This document shows, piece by piece, positions 21,801-35,300 of a stretch of DNA of 64,000 nt. Below the pieces are notes generated by a model, which searched no databases, was not told the DNA's origin, and saw nothing but the letters and a program-made list of their open reading frames with translations. Made by a program: the position numbers and the translations under genes. Origin of the DNA: Dipetalonema caudispina (taxonomy: Eukaryota > Nematoda > Chromadorea > Rhabditida > Onchocercidae); assembly GCA_013365325.1 (NCBI GenBank), contig JABVXV010000134.1, positions 1 through 64,000 on the forward strand. The letters are read 5' to 3'. Each line of letters begins with the position of its first letter. The first letter of the stretch is position 1.

Positions 21801-24800
21801 TGGTCATACTGGTAGGTGTACCTTTTTCCTAAAATTGTCTCTGTGTAGCAAAAAAAATTTTTCCTTTCAGAAAAAAAAGAAGGAAGTTTTTTTATTTCTT
21901 TTAGAAATTTACACTACTCTCGAAAATTTGGGACAAATTTTAATGAGCAATCTCTCATATTTGAATTCGATGAAATCACATTTTATAACTTAATTCATTT
22001 ATAAGCCGGTTTAACTCATTTTCAAAATAATACTTCAAATTTTTAGCTCTGCACAGCGCTTGTTATCATGGACATTTACGATTTGTGCAATTTTTATTGG
22101 ATAATGGTGCAGATCAATCACTAACTGCTCGAGCTGTTGATAATTCACTTTTGCCAAATGGAACATCAAGTGGCGAGTTTTAATTTTCCCGAGATTAATT
22201 TTTATTATTTTAATCCGTATTCTGTTTTGTTTTATCTATCTTTATTCTCTAATCAGATAATATGAAACATCTGCCAGTTTATGACCATGCTTTATCATTG
22301 CAGCTATCGTCATCTGCTTATTTTTTGAAGATAAACCATGAAAATTCTTTTTTGCCTGGAGTTATGATATGTCTCAAACAGTCCTTACAAACTTGCAAAA
22401 TCTGATTCCTTCATAAAAATCCCAAAATCATAACTCTTTATTAAGATAATGTTAGTAGTGATAATAACGATAGTGTTGGTATTAATGATAATGATTCGTG
22501 ATTTCTTTCAGGTAGCATGCCAGTATCATCAACTGTAGCTCAAACGATGTTAATGTTGTCCAAAGAATCCGGTGGTTCAAGTCTTAATGGTAGTTCATCC
22601 ATTTCATCTGCTGTTTTGAACGATGATCAACAACAAACACCTATTATTTGGGCATATGAAAAAGGTCATGATCAAATTGTCGCTTTACTCAAACATTATG
22701 CAAACAAACGTCCAGATTCTGATCTTTGCTCAGAATACAGGTATTTACACTTCTGACCAAAAGGTTTAATTTTCATTTTTTAAAATTCCACCTAAAAATA
22801 GACTATATAGCAAATTGCAAAATGTTATTGAAAGAAGTTCTGTTACCCATCTTCAACAAAATATCGAAACTTATTTTCATGTTAAAATCAGAGTTAAATT
22901 TTTGCTAATTTTATATTTAAAATTAATTTTCAGTTCTGGCGAAAGTAGCTATACACCGCTTCCTAGTCCTCTTGGTCGCTTACGATCAATGACCAAAGAA
23001 AAAGCTGAAATATTACAGTTGAGAGCTTCACTTTGCAGTCAGTTCCATCTTTCATTGACAGACGTCGATTTTCAGGTATCTTCGATTCAAAACTTATTAT
23101 TGGGAGGAAGTAAGTATTGGCAAACGTTTTTTCTTTACTGCGAAATTTATTTCAGGAAGCTATTGGTAGTGGTTCATTTGGAAAAGTTTATAAGGGTACG
23201 TATCGTGGCAAAATCGTAGCTATCAAAAGGTAAGTTATGATGTATTTTTATCTTTGGCAAAATGACAAAGTTCTTGAATTTAGAACTTAGAAAAGAAAAT
23301 CCATATTGCAGATATCGCGCAGTAGCATTTGGTTCGAAGAGTGAAGTTGATATGTTCTGTCGCGAAGTATCGATTCTGAGTAAACTGCAACATCCAAATG
23401 TGATTAATTTCGTTGGTGCATGCTTGGATGATCCAAGCGTATGTTTTGTTTTAACTTTTCTTTTTTGAGGTAAAATTGAAACTTTTTATTTCGAAATTAG
23501 AACTAAGTAGGTATTGCAAAAAGAAATCATAAGAATCGGAAGTTGAAAAAAAAATTCTGTTGTACATCTCATAAATGTATCTCTCCACGGTAATTATTAT
23601 TTACTTATTTCCTTCCTTTTCATTCATTTCTGGCGTTTTTCTACCTTCTCTTTCCACCTTTCAAAAATTTATTTTTCCTGATTATTTATTCCCCCAAATT
23701 ATTAATTTGTCAGTAATTGATTTCTTTTTTTCTTGCAGCAATTTGCAATCATCACAGAATTTCTTGTTAATGGATCTTTATTTTCTTTGCTACACGAACA
23801 GAAACGGTAAGTTTTCAGTTACAATTAATTGGTTTATGCTATTTACAAATTGGTTTGAATTTCTAAAGCATTGAAAAATTTAAATAAAAAGCGATCAGTA
23901 TGTGGAAATGAACAATTGTTTGAAATGTTGAGCAATTTAGTGACAAAGAAAAAACTAGCTGTTACTTTAGATATTTTGCATATATCCTGATGAGTATAGC
24001 TGCATGTTGTTAATTAGTAGAAATGATGTAAAAAATTTATTGAAGGGTTCTGGAAATGGCCTTGCGTCTAAATATAGGGATTGATGTTGCACGTGGAATG
24101 CGATACTTGCATGAGCTTGCTAAAAGACCGGTAATCCATCGAGATCTCAATTCTCATAATATTCTTCTTCATGAAGATGGACATGCCGTAGTAGCGGATT
24201 TCGGTGAATCACGCTTTATGGCACAGCATGACGATGAAAATATGACCAAACAACCAGGCGTATGTTGTTTTCTTGAAACTGCAAAATTAAACAGATGAAT
24301 AGAAGTTAATAAACTAAGGCGAACAGAAAGAAATCAAATTATTGCGGATTTTTTTTTTTTTTTTTTTGCATAGTTTCCCTCAAATATTATGAGATTAGAT
24401 TTTTCTCAAAATTTTGATGGAAAGATTTTTCGTTTCCTCATACATATTTTATTATTTATCCATGATGTTTATAAAGATAAATTTGAAAATTTCTCTTTTT
24501 TTGTAGATTAGCTTCTTGCAGAATCTTCGTTGGATGGCACCTGAAATTTTCACTCAATGTGGCCGATATGATCGTAAAGCAGATGTGTTCAGTTATGCTT
24601 TATGCATTTGGGAACTTCATGCTGCAGAATTGCCTTTCGCCCATTTAAAACCTGCTGCTGCTGCAGCTGAAATGGCTTATAAACGAGGTACAAGATGGTA
24701 ATTTATAGCAAAATTCGTAACAACATATTGAAATGTGAACCTTCTTAGCTTCTTGTCTTAATGGCTTATCAATGATTTCAATCAGTTTGAAAGCTCATCA

Positions 24801-27385
24801 ATTAATATTTTATTACACAGCTTGAAGTGCCAATATTTGCATCAACGTTTATAAAAATGTTATACCTCTAATGACAAAATAAAGCATTCAACACTGCCAC
24901 TGAAAAAAATTGAACTTAAAGTAGTTAATCATCGAAAAACGTTAATTTATCAGCAGTTACTATGTGTTTGGCCAAAAATACATTATGTTATAGGCGAATT
25001 ATTACTTAAGATTGTATGTTTAATTTTTATATTTGGAATTTCAGGTCGTCCACCCTTACCTCCACATCCAACTGTCCAATTTCCAGCGCATATTCTGTAT
25101 ATGATAACATCAGCTTGGCATCATGATCCAAAATCTAGGCCCGCTTTTGCGGATATTTTACCGAACATTGAAAAGTATGCATCACCAATTAAACCACCCA
25201 ATGGAGTATCTCTCAGTAATGGTGGCACAGCCGATTGCGGATTGTTATCTGTTTCAAAACTCAAAAATCATTGGGAACGCAAAGGAATACCGCAAGGTGA
25301 GTGTCAAATTTGAGAATGAAGTTTGAAAAGCTTTCAATGATCTATTGATTATATCGGATCTTGGAGTTGTACAGAAAGCTATTCAGTGAATTTCTTAATT
25401 GACAAGTGAACCAGAAGCTTTGCAAAATGAAAATTATTTTTAGCAAATTATAATTTGATATGGATGTCAGATCTTAAAAGATTTTACTATTGCTTACTTT
25501 AAGAATATTACTTTGTTCCTGAAATTTTGTAGATACATTTAGCTTACAATGATATTAAAACTTCAATAAAGCATTTTGGATATCCTGATTAGTACTCTGT
25601 TATTGTCTTTCATTCAGTACCACTGCTTTTTTTGCTAGTCTAACTTCATTATCTATTCCTAATTAGGTTTTTTGTAATCCAAAAATTAGTTGTTAATTAG
25701 TAAAAGTTCAATGTTCATTGTAAAAACATAATTATCACTTAAATTTTAAAATAAATTAACCTCTGGAAATTGTTTGGATACACCTATTTTTCTGTTGTTC
25801 TTACACCAAATATCATCCAGTGGTAACTAACAACTGCATCTTTCAATACTTTCTCAAACTGGATACTCATAATATTAAATATTACCGGAAGCGATATGAA
25901 GAATGAAAAGTTTTTAAGCATAAAATTGCTTTTTCTTTCTTAAAAGAATAGGACTTTGAAAAGTAAAAATTTCCCTTTTACCATAAATTTTCTCGCTTAG
26001 TTGAAGTTAAATTTTTGCTTAGCTATGCCTGATTACAACGACTCACCAAATGTTTTTCCAGCGAGAAACAGAAAAATTCAAAATTATACTACTATAAATC
26101 GGATAGATAATTTTTCTCTTTAACTCTATTTAACTATATTTTCCCATACAGTTGTTTATAAACCATCAACAAACAAAATATGAATGAAAGAATTGCTACC
26201 TTTATTATTTTTTAAAATTATCACCTCACAATCTCTCCTCTCTCTCTCTCTCCCTCTCTCTATTCATTGTTATCATCAAAAATAATTGCAATAAAAATAC
26301 TGCGAAAACTTTGTCCATAATTCTTTGCTTTATTTGTAAAAAAATTTTTTTCCAGATGTTTTCAAATATTAAGCGAATTAAACCTGTTGATTATTACTGA
26401 ATTTTCCTTTTTCGTTTAAAAATATAAACAGTATTTTCTCCAGCTATTTATTCCGGAAAACAAGCTGCTCAGGCTTGCTTTTTTTTTCTTTTTTTTTTTG
26501 ATGGATTGACTGTCTTGGTGCAAATTTTCCAGATATATCGGAATCCATGATGAGATTCTCGATAGTGTCAGAACCATTCAATATTTAATATGATTTATTA
26601 ATCGATAATGTTTATAACTTTTTGACAGCTTTATCACAATCCTTTTTATAATTTAATTTTTATTTCACTCAAAAATCACTTGTTCAACTATCGTAGTAGT
26701 GGATAAGTTTTTAAAATTTTATCATTTCAATAGTTATCGCTATCAACCGATTGTGCATTTATTTCTTCTTCTTTCTTTTTACTTAAAAATTTTCATCAGT
26801 ATTAGTGATTTTATTGATATCATCATATCAGGTTAAATTATTTTGAAATTTTCCTTTTGAAAATCTCTTTTTTGAAATTTGAAATGAATGAAGCTCTATC
26901 ATTGTACTTTATATTAAAAATCACTGTAACTATAACCGTACTTTATGTTCAACTTGAAAATATAAATGTAACGCTTATCAAGATTCAGGATTGTTTATAA
27001 GAAGCAATGAATTCTACTTTGAGGATTTTTCACTATTCTTCAAAATTACGAGAGTAATTGAATAAGAATTACCCATTGCGTAACCTAGCAGCATTACCAT
27101 AGATACCAACCAATTAGTTAACAAATTGATCAACTACGTAAATTCTTTGAATTATGAAGTAATTCTTCTAAATAACAATCTCATATTTCAGAATCAACAC
27201 AGCAGTCTACTGCTATCACATTTTCAACTTCAACCAACGGAATAGCATCATCTTCCTCTACATCATCCCTCTTATCATCAATATCACCATCAACAAAAGC
27301 TATCGATGAACTACGGCAACGACTTGACCGTAATGGATACGTATTACAACCAGTTATCACTGTTGATAATGCTTCCATAACGTGA
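18837..27385 (+). CDS. TNNI3K: TNNI3K orthologue: ankyrin-repeat TKL-family protein kinase
   Basis: Nineteen exons: 18837-18876, 19156-19264, 19467-19584, 19700-19819, 20221-20430, 20548-20680, 20930-21039, 21459-21575, 21685-21811, 22047-22169, 22512-22740, 22934-23075, 23156-23229, 23312-23438, 23739-23806, 24046-24259, 24522-24687, 25045-25296 and 27192-27385. Together they encode 890 aa; human TNNI3K is 835. The protein starts MGNYKSRP, as in the human kinase, with a Gly2 myristoylation context. A helical segment (about 14-50) precedes about ten ankyrin repeats (about 65-470) and a linker. The kinase (527 to about 780) has GSGSFG at 530-535, Lys550 in VAIK, alphaC Glu569, HRDLNSHN with Asp649, DFG from Asp667 and APE ending at Glu695. 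All catalytic residues are present. A Ser/Thr-rich tail follows. In mammals the enzyme is a cardiac Ser/Thr/Tyr kinase; here expression and substrate are unknown. If the last intron is retained, the protein ends 5 residues after IPQG. Confidence 0.96.
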
Positions 27386-27492
27386 TATGGTTTTTGGTTT
27401 ATGAAAGAAAGCCATATATGATAATATCGCATAAATTTTTTTTTTTTTTTTTTTTTTTGAAATCTCGACCGAATTTTTTCATCCAATATGCA

Positions 27493-27498
27493 ATAAAA
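27493..27498 (+). promoter_or_regulatory. Polyadenylation signal, TNNI3K-like gene
   Basis: AATAAA 108 bases after the stop codon in AT-rich 3' sequence, following a poly(T) run. Confidence 0.6.
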
Positions 27499-28783
27499 TA
27501 TATATGATGTTATACGTCATCATAATAAAAATTTTTTTGAAATTTATGAAAGTTATAATTTAATGGTAAAGGGATAGATGGATAATAATCCTTCAGCTGT
27601 TTGAAATTAAACAGTATAATTAACAATACTTTTGGTTAGTAATGCTATAGACAAGATTGTATTCATCACTATCAACTACAATACATTGTTATTTTTATTG
27701 AAATAATCGAAAAAAAATTCATAAAATATTCAAAGAAAATAGAGGAATTCAAATTTTTACAATTCATTTTTGTCTATAAGCAATGTATGCCATTATAATA
27801 TATCGGCAAATCTATGGAAAATGTGTGTTTTTGATTGTTATAAGAAGTAAGTTCAAATTTATTGCAAACAAATGACTTCTTTGAATGAATCACATTGAAA
27901 GCAAAGCAATGTTGAATTTCATAAAAAATTGATATAGAAGAATCATATGATCACACCACCATCGATGGATATGCTATGCTGAATAATTACTTTGCAAATT
28001 AACCATTAAGGAAGGTACAATTACTTTAAAATTATTACCCTAAAGAAATGGTGTCGAAATTTCAATTCTTTAAATTTTATTAAATCATCAAATAAAGGAA
28101 ATGGTAGGGAATCTTAACGATGTATAACTTTATAAACGATAACAGCTAATAAGATAAGGTGATCATGATAGATGCAGTATGGTACGATGTATATAAATTC
28201 ATTCGAAATATCATTGAGTAATGCTTAGATTGATGAAAAACGGATATGGTTAAGTTTAAGTTAACATTATTGATATAACATTTCTGCTTAGCACATTTTA
28301 ATTTCTTGTTATTAAAATCGAACAAAGATGATAGTGGAAACAATTGAAGTGAAGTAGTGGAAAATTAATTTTTTTCTCAAATTTTAATTCATTTCTTTTT
28401 GATTGACATTTTTTTGACTCTTATTTCCTTTAGCTCTTATCCTTTCCATTTTTTTTAACGTATTATTTCTGATTTAGTCGCTTCATTAAAAGATATGTAA
28501 CTTCTCCACCGATCTTTTAATTTGTCAAATATTACACTTCTGTTAAGAAATTTTAAATCAATACAATAATTTTTTAGGTTTGCAATATAGGAAGGAATTT
28601 CTTCATTGTTGAAAATTATTAACGGAAATATTCATCAAGTTGGTAGCTAATTTTGAATTATTGTAAAAGTTTTTACATATAATATATCCATGAGAATTGA
28701 TCAGCATATTCTAAATGTTGAATTTTAATTGGAAAAAAAAAATAAAAGACCAAATTTATTTAATAGAGGACGACAAGATCAAT
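27499..28783. other. Intergenic, no gene seen
   Basis: AT-rich spacer between the kinase and tetraspanin genes. No frame with splice context was found. An acceptor-like TTTAATAG precedes the tetraspanin ATG by about 18 bases and could serve cis- or trans-splicing. Confidence 0.6.
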
Positions 28784-31033
28784 ATGGGCGAAAGATATGT
28801 ATGCCAAGTTTTTATCAAGGCTATTCTTATCATATTAACATTCATATATTTGGTAAGTGTTTAGAATGATTTCTTATTTCATTGTTTTTTTTTATTTATT
28901 TTCAATTTAAATTCTTTTGATGTGAAGAAAATATTTAATTTGATGATAAATGAAAAGATTGATTATGGCCCAAATTTTTAAAATTATGATGCAATTTTAG
29001 GTTATTGGTCTTACTGTAATCGGATTAAGTTTATGGCTCCGATTAGATCCAACATTTGAAGAAATGATGAGAAAGAATCTTCTCCGGATTAATAATAATA
29101 ATACGGAAATGGATGAAGTGAAAGGAAAAATTCGACTTGGTGTAAGTTTAGCATTTTGAATAGATAATTTGATGAATATTTTACTTTCGAGATATGATTT
29201 TCCGGTAAACAAGATTATCATTAAAATTAAGATTATTAGCAAAATATAATCTTGACTTACTTATCTTATTTCATTTTTGATAATGATTTTTCTGCTAAAT
29301 TTCTTGTTTAAATGAGATTGCACTGTTTGGTACCAAAAAATATGCAATGAATTTTCAATGTATTTCATTGAATCTTTTTTTTTTTTTTTTTATTAAATCG
29401 GTAAACCGATAGATTAGTGACCTTTTAAGGAAAATAAATGAATGTTTTTCAGGAAAAGAGAAATATTATCTAGAAATATAATTCTTTATTCATTAATATA
29501 ATTTCCCTAATATTTATAATTAATTACAGTTGACAATATCATTTTGGGTAATTTGTGGTTGTGGGATTGCAACTGCATTAATTGGCTTAATTGGTATTTG
29601 TGGAGCAATGTTTGCAAGTCGTGCAACACTTATTTTAAATTTAATAACCTCAGTGATACTAATAATTGTTGAATTAGCAATTGGTTTTTTCATCTTTCTT
29701 TACAAACCAACGGTATGTCTAATATTGGTTGAATATTTGATAATTTTTGACTTGAATAGATTGAAGGAAATCCTGAAATTAATGAAGAATTTGTAAAATA
29801 AATTTGCCAAATTTTTTCTTTTATTATGATGTTAATTAAAAAATTCTAATGAACAAAAATTTTAAGATGAAGAAATGTTTTGATCATAAAAATTGAAAAT
29901 ATTTACAGTTTTCTATAAATTGTCGACATTGTGCCGAAAATATTTTCATGCAAGTTTTAGAATTGATTTAAATTTTATAAAATTATATAGATCGAAGAAA
30001 CAACAACTCGATATGTCAATCTAGCGGATCAATTGGATGGTTTGTTGGATGATATGAATAGCATCACATCAAGGGTTTGATACTTTTCATAAATCAGGAA
30101 GCAAATATTGGAGGAAACAGCGGTAGTAGCAATTTTTGGTAGTAGCAAGTGGTAGTAGCAATTCTTTGAAAAATTCAAATTTATATAAGAAAGAATTAAT
30201 AATTTGAACGATCGATAATATTGGAAATCTATTTCAGCTAACTGAAATATCTCTAAAATATCATTTTTCAGTATAAATGCTGTAGTACTAGAGATGATAG
30301 TTCATCAAGATGTATGACAGCCAATCAGGTAAATTATAATCATTATTTTAAATGAGTAAGCTTTCAAAATAATTCATGTATTTACCTTACAAAAGATGGA
30401 TATCTAAGTAACAAATAAAAAGTTAGGGTAGGTAGAATGAGTAAGAAAATAACGAATAAATTCCTCTCATTTAATTCAAATCAGCAAAAAAGCTTATAGC
30501 AATAGGATTGAACAAATAGAATCAGTTAATTTAAGGTTTTATCAAGTAATTGAAGAAACTTTATTGATTTTGAAAATATTTAAAAACAGTTATTGCCAAT
30601 TAAAATTTGTAAAATTTGTGTAAAATTTTTAGATCACTTAGTTTTCCTTCTTCATTTTTTTTTTTTTTTTTTTTGATTTTGCAACAAAAAGACATCAAGT
30701 ACATTGTTAAAATTTGAAACTTCTTTAGTTGCTAATATAATAAGTCCTTAATTAATTATAATAGCAAGAAAAAAAAAAAAAAGCTCCTTTCAACAATTTA
30801 TCTTGCAAAACTAATAAGAAATATTTAGCTATGAGCAAATGTTTGTTGAAAATGATTATAACTCTATTTGAAAATATACTTTATTTACAAAATTTCAGCT
30901 TACCTGTCCAACAGCAGTATGGCATCATTTGGAATATAATCTAATTCTAGCATGTTATTTTATAGCAGGTATTATTATACAGCAAATTTTAACAATTCTT
31001 TTCTGCATTATAAAGATTGCTTCAAGTGCTTAA
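28784..31033 (+). CDS. Tetraspanin family membrane protein
   Basis: Six exons, 28784-28852, 29001-29141, 29530-29712, 29991-30074, 30272-30328 and 30899-31033, encode 222 aa; every junction falls between codons. Four membrane segments are visible. TM1 spans the first junction (VFIKAILIILTFIYLVIGLT). TM2 and TM3 are in exon 3, with the typical Cys-Gly-rich stretch CGCGIATALIGLIGICGAMF. TM4 is in exon 6 (LILACYFIAGIIIQQILTIL). The large extracellular loop has the vicinal CC pair, as CCS rather than the canonical CCG, plus two further Cys, enough for two disulfides. The short N-terminus carries a membrane-proximal Cys that could be palmitoylated. Tetraspanins organise partner proteins in plasma or endosomal membranes. 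The loop is short, about 70 aa, like several nematode TSP proteins. The exact orthologue was not assigned. Confidence 0.9.
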
Positions 31034-31485
31034 TGATAAAATTATCAAATTAATTAGTACAATTTTATTACATGTAATAATGATGATAATTGATCATGTT
31101 AATTTTTAACATAATTCAAGAAGGATTAAAATATTATGGGAGATAAATATATGCTTCATGTTACAATTATATTGATATGTTTAATTGATGATATAATTAT
31201 TATTTTTTTAGCAATATTGATCAATACATTACCAAACCTAAAGCATATTATATATATATATATTTTTTTTTATTCTTTGTTACTATGAATGATCAGAAAT
31301 TATTTGATAAATGAAAAAATTTTTTTCAAGCATCAATTATTTATTGTATTTCGACTGCTAATTTATTAAATTAGCATTGTTTTTTTTTGCTAATAAATTG
31401 GAAAAAAGAATGAAAATGATATGAAATTTTCGAAATGTTGTGATCGTATCTTATTATGCTATTCATGTAAAAATATAACAAATAT

Positions 31486-31491
31486 AATAAA
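31486..31491 (+). promoter_or_regulatory. Possible polyadenylation signal, tetraspanin gene
   Basis: AATAAA about 450 bases beyond the stop. Closer variants such as GATAAA near 31143 are equally possible. Confidence 0.3.
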
Positions 31492-32242
31492 TTAAAATTT
31501 CAATGAACATTTTATTTACATGAAAAAAAAAAAAAAAAAAAAGAAACGAAGAAACGAGGTAGTGATTGTAAATACCTTCATACATATTCATATTTAATGA
31601 ATTTAATTAAGATGATTATGCATGAAGACATTTATCTGTATGCATTTACATGGATCAAAATAAGAATAATATTTCCATTGAGATTAGATTTGTTTATAAA
31701 AATTAGCCAAATCAATGCAATTAAATATAGGCACACAGGTGAATTTCTCTACCTCATCAAGTATAACCTATAAAAAATCGATTATCAATCACATTACATA
31801 TTATTTTACAATAGATATTACATGAATAATAAATTATAGAGTGTCTATTATGAGAAATGTTAATTAAACAAATTCTTTCTCATTAATAAATGAAAAAATT
31901 AATTGATTCATTGAAGATAAATTAAAAAAAAGTCTTTAAAGTATGATAAAATTGGAGCAAAAATTCAATTTCAAATATTAACAATAATGTGATACAAAAC
32001 AAAAAAAAAAAAAAAAAAAAAAGCGAGTGGAACTATTTCTCGAAAATTTGTAACATTTTTATTTTGTCTTACAATTTTTTTTTCTTGAATTTTCAATCAA
32101 ATTATTTGAAATTTTGTTTACTTCGAACAAATCCGTCAAGATAATTTAATCTCATGTCACCCCATTATTCAGGCTTCATGATTTAAATATATATATATAT
32201 CGTGGTGCTATCAGATATTAGTGACAATCTAATTAGTGACTA

Positions 32243-32248
32243 TTTATT
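32243..32248 (-). promoter_or_regulatory. Polyadenylation signal, Kv channel gene
   Basis: TTTATT on the + strand, read as AATAAA on the minus strand, 132 bases past the stop codon. Confidence 0.5.
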
Positions 32249-32379
32249 TAGAGTAAAATGCTCATACTTCTCGACAACAATATATTTCAATCTAAACACT
32301 CTTTGATCAAATCGATTAGATCATCCATTTCAAATGGTTGCTGCAAAATAAAATTCCATATAATTTACTGACTTTTTAA

Positions 32380-35300
32380 CTAATTGTACATTCTAGCCAT
32401 TTGTCGTTGACGTTGTAGTCGTTTATAGTCGTTCTTTTCACTATCATAATTACGCGAGAAATTTTCAACAATCATAGTTATTGGAAAAGCTAATACCAAT
32501 ACACCGGATATACTGGCACAACTAGCAATTAATTTACCAACTGAAAAAAACAGTCTGAAATTTTTTCATTAAAAAGTTCATATGAATTTCATTTTTTTTT
32601 AACTTTATAGAAATTTTAATTTTTAACTGAAAAATATGAGGGATTTTTTTTTTTTTTAACATTTTATTGATAATAAATGAAAATTACATAATGTTTCCGG
32701 ATAATAATCACCATAACCAACAGTTGTCATCGTAACAATACACCTGAAATTAAGAACCTAGAAATTGAAAATCATTTGATAAGTTATTTGCAAGCATTAT
32801 TAGACATTTACGGATATGAAATTTCACCTAAATACATTACTCTATCGGTACAATATAGGGTAAATATGGATAGTGATGGAAAAAGTAGGATAAAATATGA
32901 TAAAATTTTCAATTATCAAAATTGAATTATCCAATTGAATTAAACAAAATCTATCATGGACTATTTATCTTTCTATTCTTCTTCAATAATCATAACTACT
33001 AATCTTATCTATGAGGAATGTTTGATTTTATACTTTTAAATGCATTTCAATAAATGAATTGTATGATTTTTGTTGAAGTTTTAAATAGATCATACCATAC
33101 ATTATCCAATAAATTAAACGAAATGAGCTTAATTAAAAAATAAATATGAATTTCGAAAGATAATGCAATGATAAAACTTACCACCAACCAGCATGTGGAA
33201 TTGATTTAAATTTTGTATTTGGTTCATCACGTTCAGCGAAATACATCAATGTTGAAAAGAAGATTACAGTTGTTAATAAAAATAATGTAAGCATTGATAA
33301 TTCCGGAAGGCTGTAAAAAATAGCAAAAAAGTAGAAAACCATATAAAATTTTTTAAATATATTAAAATTTGAAATAATTAATTTCTCAATGAATATATTC
33401 ATTTTACCTAGTCTTAACGGTAATACCGAATGATTTCAGGCCACTGGAATAACGTGCAAGTTTAAATATTCGTGCAACTCGCATTACCCGCACAACACGC
33501 ATAACCATTGCTAGGCCACGAAAATCACCAAATGTATGTGCACCAAAGCCTAAATAAAATTTCAATGAAATTTTTTCAACATAAATACATAATAACATAT
33601 ATTGTTATACTATTTGATGAATTAATTATTTTTTTCATAAATATATTAAATGATAAATAAATGGAGAATTTTTCTCTTGGCTAATAATCTTTTTCATTCA
33701 AATTATCACTTTCTTTACTTTTTTTCTTGGCTTAATTTTTTTTTTTTTTTTTACTTATCTATTTATCAACGATATATTATGTGATTAGATATTAAATTAG
33801 ATAAGTTTCAAATTTAACAAAGAAATGTTAAACTCTGAAATTATTGTCAAAAATTAATGGATAATAGAAGGCATAATTGTTGAATATAAGTAATCAGTAA
33901 TTAGTTGAATTTTCAACTTCGTACAAGAAATACTGTTGTGCAATTTTGTAAGCCTTTTAGAGACATGCACAAGTATCCTTGGTTGTAAATTATCGTCGGC
34001 GAACGAAGGAAGTATTATTTGAGCGTATTATACCTGACAGATCACTGGAAAATATTTTAAAAGAAAAATAAATGGAAATGCGTTGGCATATATTCATGTT
34101 TTACTGGATCGATTTGATCAAGAAGAATGGGAATAAGTCGTATCAAATAGATATTGAAGAATGCTAATTAACATAATTGGTTATTAATGATTAGTTTGAA
34201 TAGAAAAGCTCTATGTTAATTAGAGAAGGAAAAGAAGTGGAAAAGATATGCAAATGTCATTAATTTAGCATTCTTTAATATTTATATTATATTTGGAAAT
34301 AACTAACTGAGAGCTATGCATCTATCGTTTATTAATGAATTTAGAATGAAATGAATCTATTTTCAAAACTCGAATATTTTTTTAAATTCAAAGTAAGAAT
34401 AATTAATTTGTTTAATTGCATAAATTGGCAGTTGAATATTTCGATTGATGTAAGATTTAGATGATACAAAGAAAGAAGTGAGAAATTAGTCCTCAATTTC
34501 TGATTCTAATGAAAGATTGAAAGGTAAAATCAGTAGGAATATTTTAATCACATAAAAGTAGAAGTAAAAAGTTAGATTAAAATGTTTCAAATTCCGTATT
34601 TTGGAATGCTCAAGAATCTGGATTCTCAAGATCATCAATGTCTGAAGTTAACAGTATCAAAAATAAAACAAATCATTGCAACAGTTAATAATTTTGAAAC
34701 GATAATAAATTTGTCTTATTCCAAACCATAAACTATTTTAATAATGAAATTATTTGAATTTTTTTACACCTATCAATATGATTAAAAGTATTGCATTTAT
34801 ATTGTTACAATAAAATAAATATAATATTGATATTTTGTTATAAATGGAAATTATTCCTGACTATCATATTTATTGTCAACATTGCTGATGTTATTGTCGT
34901 AAATCTCGAAATTGACTAAGTAGAATATAGTTTGAATAAGTTAATTATCACGACATCACTACTGGTCATAAATTAATTTTCCTTTCGCAAATGTCCTATG
35001 TTAGTAAACATATTATAGAAAGTTTTTGCTTAAATCCGGAAAGAATCCTTTCCGTCCGTTAAATCATTTCGTCTAATCTATTTATTCTAACTGTTCAATG
35101 GAAATAGATTGATTAAACAAAAAAAAAAAAAAGAAAACGATATGATGGGATAATATTTCAGGATTTTTTTTGAAATATTACATGCGTACCGTATCCGAAA
35201 TCTGCTACCATCAACAGCAATAAATCATACTTCATGGGAATAACCGGATAGTGTTTACTGATAATAAAAAATGGTAGTTTATACAGTAAGTGAACAGTGT

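Larger units (their letters stand above)
31034..32379. other. Convergent intergenic region
   Basis: Space between the 3' ends of the tetraspanin (+) and the potassium channel (-). It holds poly(A) and (AT)n tracts and candidate polyadenylation signals for both genes. No gene was seen. Confidence 0.6.

Noticed and set aside
24508..24521. Earlier acceptor for TNNI3K exon 17 (TTTGTAG at 24501-24507)
   Set aside because: Using it would insert residues between the activation loop PG and NLRWMAPE. The acceptor at 24521 reproduces the known kinase sequence spacing.
33950..34030. Less AT-rich segment in the large Kv intron as an alternative S3-S4 exon
   Set aside because: Minus-strand frames hit stops quickly, and the flanking exons already join in phase with a complete S3-S4 region.
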